NCBI GenBank assembly: GCA_019420135.1
Contig: JAHZHS010000004.1
Location: forward strand, 1,075 to 10,358
DNA length: 9,284 nucleotides
Origin: Oscillospiraceae bacterium
Lineage (GTDB): Bacteria; Bacillota; Clostridia; Oscillospirales; Ruminococcaceae
Direction: 5' to 3'
The stretch's first letter is position 1; the number at the start of each line of letters is the position of its first letter. Of the stretch, positions 5,353 through 9,284 are shown one piece after another. The notes beneath the pieces were generated by a model that saw only the letters and a program-made list of their open reading frames with translations, ran no database searches and had not been told where the DNA came from. Made by a program: the position numbers and the translations under genes.

Positions 5353-7566
5353 ATGGAAAACAACGAATTCGGCAGGGAAACCCTGCCGGTGGACGAGGTC
5401 CCCGAGACGGCGGAGACCGCCCTCCCGGCGGATTTCGCCGGGGAAGAGGACGGGACGGAGGCCGCAGCCCCGGGCAAAGGCCCCTTCGCCCGGCTCAAGG
5501 GTGCCTTCTCCCGCAAGGACGGCACGCCCGGCCGCAAAAACTGGTTTGCCCGTCACAAAAAGCTGACGGTACTGCTGGTGGTGGTGATCGCTGCGGCAAT
5601 CATCATTTTCCGGCTGCTCACCCGGGCCATCCCGGCGTCGGGCACCACCTACCAGTATGTGCGCACCACCACCCTGACGAAAACCAGCCTGGAGGATTCG
5701 GTCACCGTCACTGGCACCGTGGCTTCCGGCCGGGAGGCCAGCGTCACGGTGGCGGACAACGCCAAGACCTACAAGGTTGCCACCGTGGAGGTGGAAGTGG
5801 GCGACACGGTGCAGGCCGGGGACGTGATCTGCACCCTGGACACCACCGACCTGCAAAAGCAGATCGACAGCGCCGAGCTGTCGTACAGCGACACGCTGCA
5901 GTCGGCCCAGACCACCTACGACCGCGCCCTGGACAGCTATGAGGTGGCTGCCGTCAAGCACGACAACAGCCTCATCGACCTGCAGGAAAACATCGACAAG
6001 GCGGACGAAAACCTCGCCAAGGCCCAGGACAATCTGAACAGCGCCAAGTCCTCCCGGGATTCTGCCCAGAATACCGTCAACAGCTGCCAGAATACCCTCA
6101 GCTCGCTGCAGTCGGCCTACAATGCGGCCCAGGGAATTTCCAGCTATGTCAGCAGCTACGACATGGCGGCGGATGCCCTGAACAACGCCGCGGCCGCCCT
6201 GGACAGTGCCTACCAGAACTACACCACCGCCTACATGAACTATACCGGCGCCGCCGACAAGGCCGCCGCGCTGCCCGCATTGCAGCAGGCGGTCTCGGCC
6301 CTGCAGAGCGCCTGGGACGCCTACGGCAGCGGCGCCATCGACACCGCGGCCAATGCCTCCATCAGTGCGGCCAACCAGCGCACCGTCACCGGCACCATCG
6401 CCCCCGATGTGTCCAGCATCAACAGCCAGATCAGCGGCGCCGGCCTGACCCTGAACGCCCCCGCCTCCAGCACCCTCATCGACACCTTCAATGCGGCGGC
6501 CCAGGCGCTGGTCAATCAGGAGAGCGCCGCGGCCAGCGGCACCGGCATGACCTATCAGCAGGTTATCGACGCCTACACCCAGGCCCAGAGCCAGCTCTCC
6601 GCCGCCAATGCGGCGCTGACCCAGGCCGAGACGGCCATCACCACCGCCCAGACCCAGGTGGACACTGCCGAGAGCCAGGTGGAGAGCGCCCACGACGCCT
6701 ATGACAACGAGAAGAACTCCACCACCCTGACCACCGCCTGGCAGCAGGTGGAGGACGCCGAGACCCGCCTGGAACAGGCCAAGCGGGTTCCCGACAACCT
6801 CCAGACGCTGCGGGACACCCTGGAGGACTGCACCCTGACCGCCACCATGAGCGGCACCATCACCGAGCTCAACGCCACGGTGGGTTCCGCCTGCACCGGC
6901 ACGGTAGCCACCATCCAGGACACCGACGGCCTGACCGTGGAGGTCACCATCTCGGCGGACGATGTGGCCGACGTGAAAACCGGCATGGAGTGCAACATCA
7001 CCAGCGACTCCACCGGAGATAATATCATCAAGGGAACCCTCACCCAGATCGACCCGGTGGCCAATGAGCAGGGGACCTTCGGGGCCAAAGTCACCGTGGA
7101 CACGGCGGACAGCGGATTGCTCATCGGCATCCAGGCCCAGGCGGAGATCCTCAAGAGCGTCACCGACAACGTTTTTGTGGTGCCCATCGACGCGGTGGGC
7201 ACAGCGGAGGACGGCTCCAGCTTTGTCTACCGCAAGACCGGCGGCGAGGGCGTGGACATGACCTTTGAGCAGGTCACCGTCACCACAGGCGACTCCAACG
7301 ACTACTATGTGGAGATCTCCGGCGACGACCTGGCGGAAGGAGATGTCATCCGTGCCACCGCCGACCTGAGCGAGGGCATCGAGACGGGCACTGTGGACAC
7401 CGACTCCCAGATCATGGCGGCCCTCAACGGCATGGACGGCGGCCGGGGCGGTCAGGCCCCCGGCGGGGATGCGCCCACAGGGCAGATGCCTTCGGGTGAG
7501 ATGCCCTCCGGCGGCGGGAACGGCGGTGCTGCGGGCGGCCAGGGCGGCCCCGGCGGAGGCATGTGA
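5353..7566 (+). CDS. Membrane-fusion/adaptor protein (HlyD/MacA/YknX-like) with a long helical hairpin
   Basis: A 737-residue adaptor that would sit outside the membrane and connect to a pump. Residues 1-70 are a cytoplasmic tail, acidic at first and basic near the membrane (RHKK at 67-70). One membrane helix follows at about 71-90. Next come the first half of a lipoyl-like domain (about 112-163, with VGDTVQAGD at 149-157), a long helical hairpin (about 164-489) and the second lipoyl half (LEDCTLTATMSGTI, 490-503). A beta-barrel and membrane-proximal region run from about 520 to 690. The tail (693-737) is rich in Gly, Pro and Met. MacA-type adaptors are usually about 370-400 residues, and most of the extra length is in the hairpin. 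The ATG at 5353 is chosen because it precedes a sensible tail plus membrane anchor; the frame upstream overlaps the TetR gene. The stop is 2 nt before the ATPase ATG. Adaptor identity is firm. Its partner could be the RND pump, the MacB-type pump, or both. Confidence 0.9.
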   Translation: MENNEFGRETLPVDEVPETAETALPADFAGEEDGTEAAAPGKGPFARLKGAFSRKDGTPGRKNWFARHKKLTVLLVVVIAAAIIIFRLLTRAIPASGTTYQYVRTTTLTKTSLEDSVTVTGTVASGREASVTVADNAKTYKVATVEVEVGDTVQAGDVICTLDTTDLQKQIDSAELSYSDTLQSAQTTYDRALDSYEVAAVKHDNSLIDLQENIDKADENLAKAQDNLNSAKSSRDSAQNTVNSCQNTLSSLQSAYNAAQGISSYVSSYDMAADALNNAAAALDSAYQNYTTAYMNYTGAADKAAALPALQQAVSALQSAWDAYGSGAIDTAANASISAANQRTVTGTIAPDVSSINSQISGAGLTLNAPASSTLIDTFNAAAQALVNQESAAASGTGMTYQQVIDAYTQAQSQLSAANAALTQAETAITTAQTQVDTAESQVESAHDAYDNEKNSTTLTTAWQQVEDAETRLEQAKRVPDNLQTLRDTLEDCTLTATMSGTITELNATVGSACTGTVATIQDTDGLTVEVTISADDVADVKTGMECNITSDSTGDNIIKGTLTQIDPVANEQGTFGAKVTVDTADSGLLIGIQAQAEILKSVTDNVFVVPIDAVGTAEDGSSFVYRKTGGEGVDMTFEQVTVTTGDSNDYYVEISGDDLAEGDVIRATADLSEGIETGTVDTDSQIMAALNGMDGGRGGQAPGGDAPTGQMPSGEMPSGGGNGGAAGGQGGPGGGM
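7555..7559 (+). promoter_or_regulatory. Ribosome binding site deciding the ATPase start
   Basis: GGAGG (7555-7559) is 9 nt before the ATG at 7569 but only 3 nt before an in-frame GTG at 7563. The spacing favours the ATG. It lies within the Gly-rich end of the adaptor gene. Confidence 0.65.
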
Positions 7567-7568
7567 GC

Positions 7569-8318
7569 ATGGAACACAACAGACCTACCCCCGCCCGGCA
7601 GCCCGGGCGGCGGCTGCTCATCGACATGCAGGGTATCCGCAAGAGTTTTTACATCGGCAAGCCCAACGAGCTGGAGATCCTCCACGGCATTGACCTGAAA
7701 GTGTGGGAGGGCGAGTTCGTCGCCATTGTGGGCGAGTCAGGCTCGGGCAAATCCACCCTCATGAACATCATCGGCGTCCTGGACAAGCCCACTTCCGGCC
7801 ATTACACCCTCAACGGGGTGGACATCCATGCCGCCCCCGACAATGAACTGGCGGCCATCCGCAACCGGCAGATCGGCTTTGTCTTTCAGACCTACAACCT
7901 CATCGCCCGGCAGAACGCCCTGAAAAACGTGGAACTCCCCATGCTCTATGCCGGGGTCCCCGGCAGCGAGCGCACCCGCCGTGCCACCGAGTGGCTGCGC
8001 CGGGTGGGCATGGGGGAGCGCATGCGCCACCAGCCCAACGAACTGTCCGGCGGCCAGAAGCAGCGGGTGGCCATCGCCCGTGCCATGGTCAACGACCCGG
8101 CCATCATTCTGGCCGACGAGCCCACCGGTGCCCTGGACAGCCAGACCAGCCGGGTGGTCATGGACCTGTTCCATGAAATGAACGAGAAATACCACAAGAC
8201 GGTGGTGCTCATCACCCACAACCAGAATCTGGCCGAGGAATGCCAGCGGGTTCTGACCCTGCTGGACGGCCGGATCGTGGCGGAGAGAAAGGGGAGTGGC
8301 CGGCGTGGGATTCTTTGA
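7569..8318 (+). CDS. MacB-type ABC transporter ATP-binding protein (LolD/YknY-like)
   Basis: A 249-residue stand-alone ATPase, the cytoplasmic motor for the permease encoded next. All ABC motifs are intact: Walker A GESGSGKST (55-63), the Q-loop around Q107 in IGFVFQTYNLI, signature LSGGQKQR (159-166), Walker B IILADEP with catalytic E184, the D-loop at A188-L189-D190 and the switch histidine H217 in LITHNQ. The FVFQxYNL and DEPTGALDS patterns are typical of the MacB/LolD/FtsE group. Members of this group drive shape changes in an FtsX-fold permease that power export or extraction from the membrane, without threading the substrate through the permease. The gene begins 2 nt after the adaptor stop and overlaps the permease by 14 nt. 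The order adaptor, ATPase, permease matches the Bacillus yknXYZ-type arrangement. In Gram-negative MacB the ATPase and permease are fused; here they are separate. Confidence 0.95.
   Translation: MEHNRPTPARQPGRRLLIDMQGIRKSFYIGKPNELEILHGIDLKVWEGEFVAIVGESGSGKSTLMNIIGVLDKPTSGHYTLNGVDIHAAPDNELAAIRNRQIGFVFQTYNLIARQNALKNVELPMLYAGVPGSERTRRATEWLRRVGMGERMRHQPNELSGGQKQRVAIARAMVNDPAIILADEPTGALDSQTSRVVMDLFHEMNEKYHKTVVLITHNQNLAEECQRVLTLLDGRIVAERKGSGRRGIL
8290..8296 (+). promoter_or_regulatory. Ribosome binding site deciding the permease start
   Basis: AGGGGAG (8290-8296) is 8 nt before the GTG at 8305. Another in-frame GTG at 8296 overlaps this site and so cannot use it. The first in-frame ATG (8359) would remove the conserved N-terminal helix. 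Confidence 0.6.
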
Positions 8319-9284
8319 GAACGTCTCCCTGGCGCTTTCCAGCCTGCGGGGCAACAAGATGCGCAGCCTGCTCACCATGCTGGGCATCATCATCGGCATT
8401 GCGGCGGTCATTGCCATCGAGACCATCGGCGGCAGCATGACCGGCGCCGTCACCGACTCCATGAGCGGCATGGGCGTCAACAACATCACCGTCAGCCTGA
8501 CCCAGAAGACCAGCGACGACGAGCAGGGCACCACGGCCCAGGGCGTCACTTTGCGGCGGTTCATGGATTCCACCCCGTCGGAGGAGGACCTGATGACCGA
8601 CGCCATGATCCAGGACTACCGGGATGCCTTCCCCGACAAGGTGTCGGACATCCAAAAGACCGTCCAGGTGGGCAGCGGAACGCTGGAAAAGTACGGCGAC
8701 CCCGACACCACCATCACGGCGACGGTGACCGGCGTCAACCGGGCGGTGCTGGACGGCATTGCCGACGACACCCCCATCCTCAACGGCCGCTGGCTCAAGG
8801 ATGATGACGGGGATCGCCGCATCTGCAATGTCTCCAGCAAGTTTGTGGAGCAGGCCATGGGCTGTTCCGATTCGGAGGCGGTGGGCCGGAGCGTCACCCT
8901 CACCGTTAACGGAATGCCCTACACCTTCTATGTGGCGGGGGTGTACGAGTACGACGACAGCAGCAGCTACATGTTCGGCAGCATCGACGACGACAGCATC
9001 CAGACCACGATCTATATTCCGCTGGACGCCGCCCGTGCCGTCACCTCCGCCTCGGACGGCTACGAGAGCTTTACCGTCATTGTGGCGGACGGGGTGAACA
9101 TGACCGACTTTGTGGCCACCACGGGCTCCTTCTTTGCCTCCTACTACACCCGCAACGATACCTGGACGGTGGAGGCCACCAGCCTGTCCTCCCTCATTGA
9201 GGAGATGACCAGCATTCTGGACACCCTCAGCCTGGGCATCTCGGCCATCGCCGCCATCTCGCTGCTGGTGGGCGGCATCGGCGT
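8305..9284 (+). CDS. MacB/FtsX-type ABC transporter permease, N-terminal 326 residues (cut by the window end)
   Basis: The reading frame is open to the window edge, so the gene is incomplete at its 3' end. From the GTG at 8305 the protein begins MGFFENVSLALSSL, then RGNKMRSLLTMLGIIIGIAA. This is the family's amphipathic N-terminal helix and first membrane segment (about 22-42). Residues about 43-300 form the extracytoplasmic MacB-type core domain, with recognisable pieces such as TVTGVN, ILNGRWL, AVGRSVTLTVNG and FYVAGVYEYDD. The second membrane segment begins at about 305 and the window ends in SLLVGGIG, just before the conserved MNIMLVSVTERTREIG-like region expected next. A full protein would have about 400-460 residues and four membrane helices. 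It works with the ATPase at 7569-8318 and probably with the adaptor at 5353-7566. An antimicrobial peptide, macrolide or lipid-like substrate is possible, but the sequence does not say which. Confidence 0.93.
   Translation, partial: MGFFENVSLALSSLRGNKMRSLLTMLGIIIGIAAVIAIETIGGSMTGAVTDSMSGMGVNNITVSLTQKTSDDEQGTTAQGVTLRRFMDSTPSEEDLMTDAMIQDYRDAFPDKVSDIQKTVQVGSGTLEKYGDPDTTITATVTGVNRAVLDGIADDTPILNGRWLKDDDGDRRICNVSSKFVEQAMGCSDSEAVGRSVTLTVNGMPYTFYVAGVYEYDDSSSYMFGSIDDDSIQTTIYIPLDAARAVTSASDGYESFTVIVADGVNMTDFVATTGSFFASYYTRNDTWTVEATSLSSLIEEMTSILDTLSLGISAIAAISLLVGGIG

Noticed and set aside
4894..6693. Long antisense open frame across the TetR/adaptor junction
   Set aside because: It crosses two genes and a promoter-poor gap, its product is low-complexity Gly/Val/Leu, and the + strand genes have clear family motifs.

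Overview
This window looks like chromosomal DNA from a GC-rich member of the Firmicutes (Clostridia), for example a Faecalibacterium/Gemmiger/Subdoligranulum-like gut bacterium. That assignment is an inference. It rests on the high GC content with GC-ending codons, strong AAGGAGG-type ribosome binding sites, a Firmicutes-style RND pump with a coiled-coil insertion, split MacB-type ABC genes, and the tail of a nucleoside-type ABC permease. No phage, insertion sequence, CRISPR array, tRNA or rRNA is visible. All genes lie on the + strand.

Layout. Positions 1-105 are the last 34 codons of an ABC permease from an upstream operon. Two hairpins follow, the second with a T-run, forming its terminator (147-199). 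A strong sigma-70-type promoter (227-254) then starts a new operon. A perfect 20-bp palindrome at the predicted transcription start (263-282) is the likely operator. A structured leader of about 190 nt leads into five genes: an RND efflux permease (450-4589), a TetR-family repressor (4583-5203), a membrane-fusion/adaptor protein (5353-7566), a MacB-type ABC ATPase (7569-8318) and a MacB/FtsX-type ABC permease (8305 to the window edge, incomplete).

How it fits together. The operon reads as a self-regulated drug or toxic-compound export locus. The TetR protein probably binds the palindrome and represses its own operon until a ligand releases it. Unusually, one operon carries two different energy-coupling systems, an ion-driven RND pump and an ATP-driven MacB-type pump, with only one adaptor between them. 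The RND protein has a roughly 308-residue coiled-coil hairpin spliced into its first extracytoplasmic loop. The adaptor has a similarly long (about 325-residue) helical hairpin. These two long extracytoplasmic helical arms, in what is probably an organism without an outer membrane, are the most interesting structural feature here. Each component belongs to a known family. The combination and the architecture are what deserve a closer look. I cannot establish novelty without database searches.
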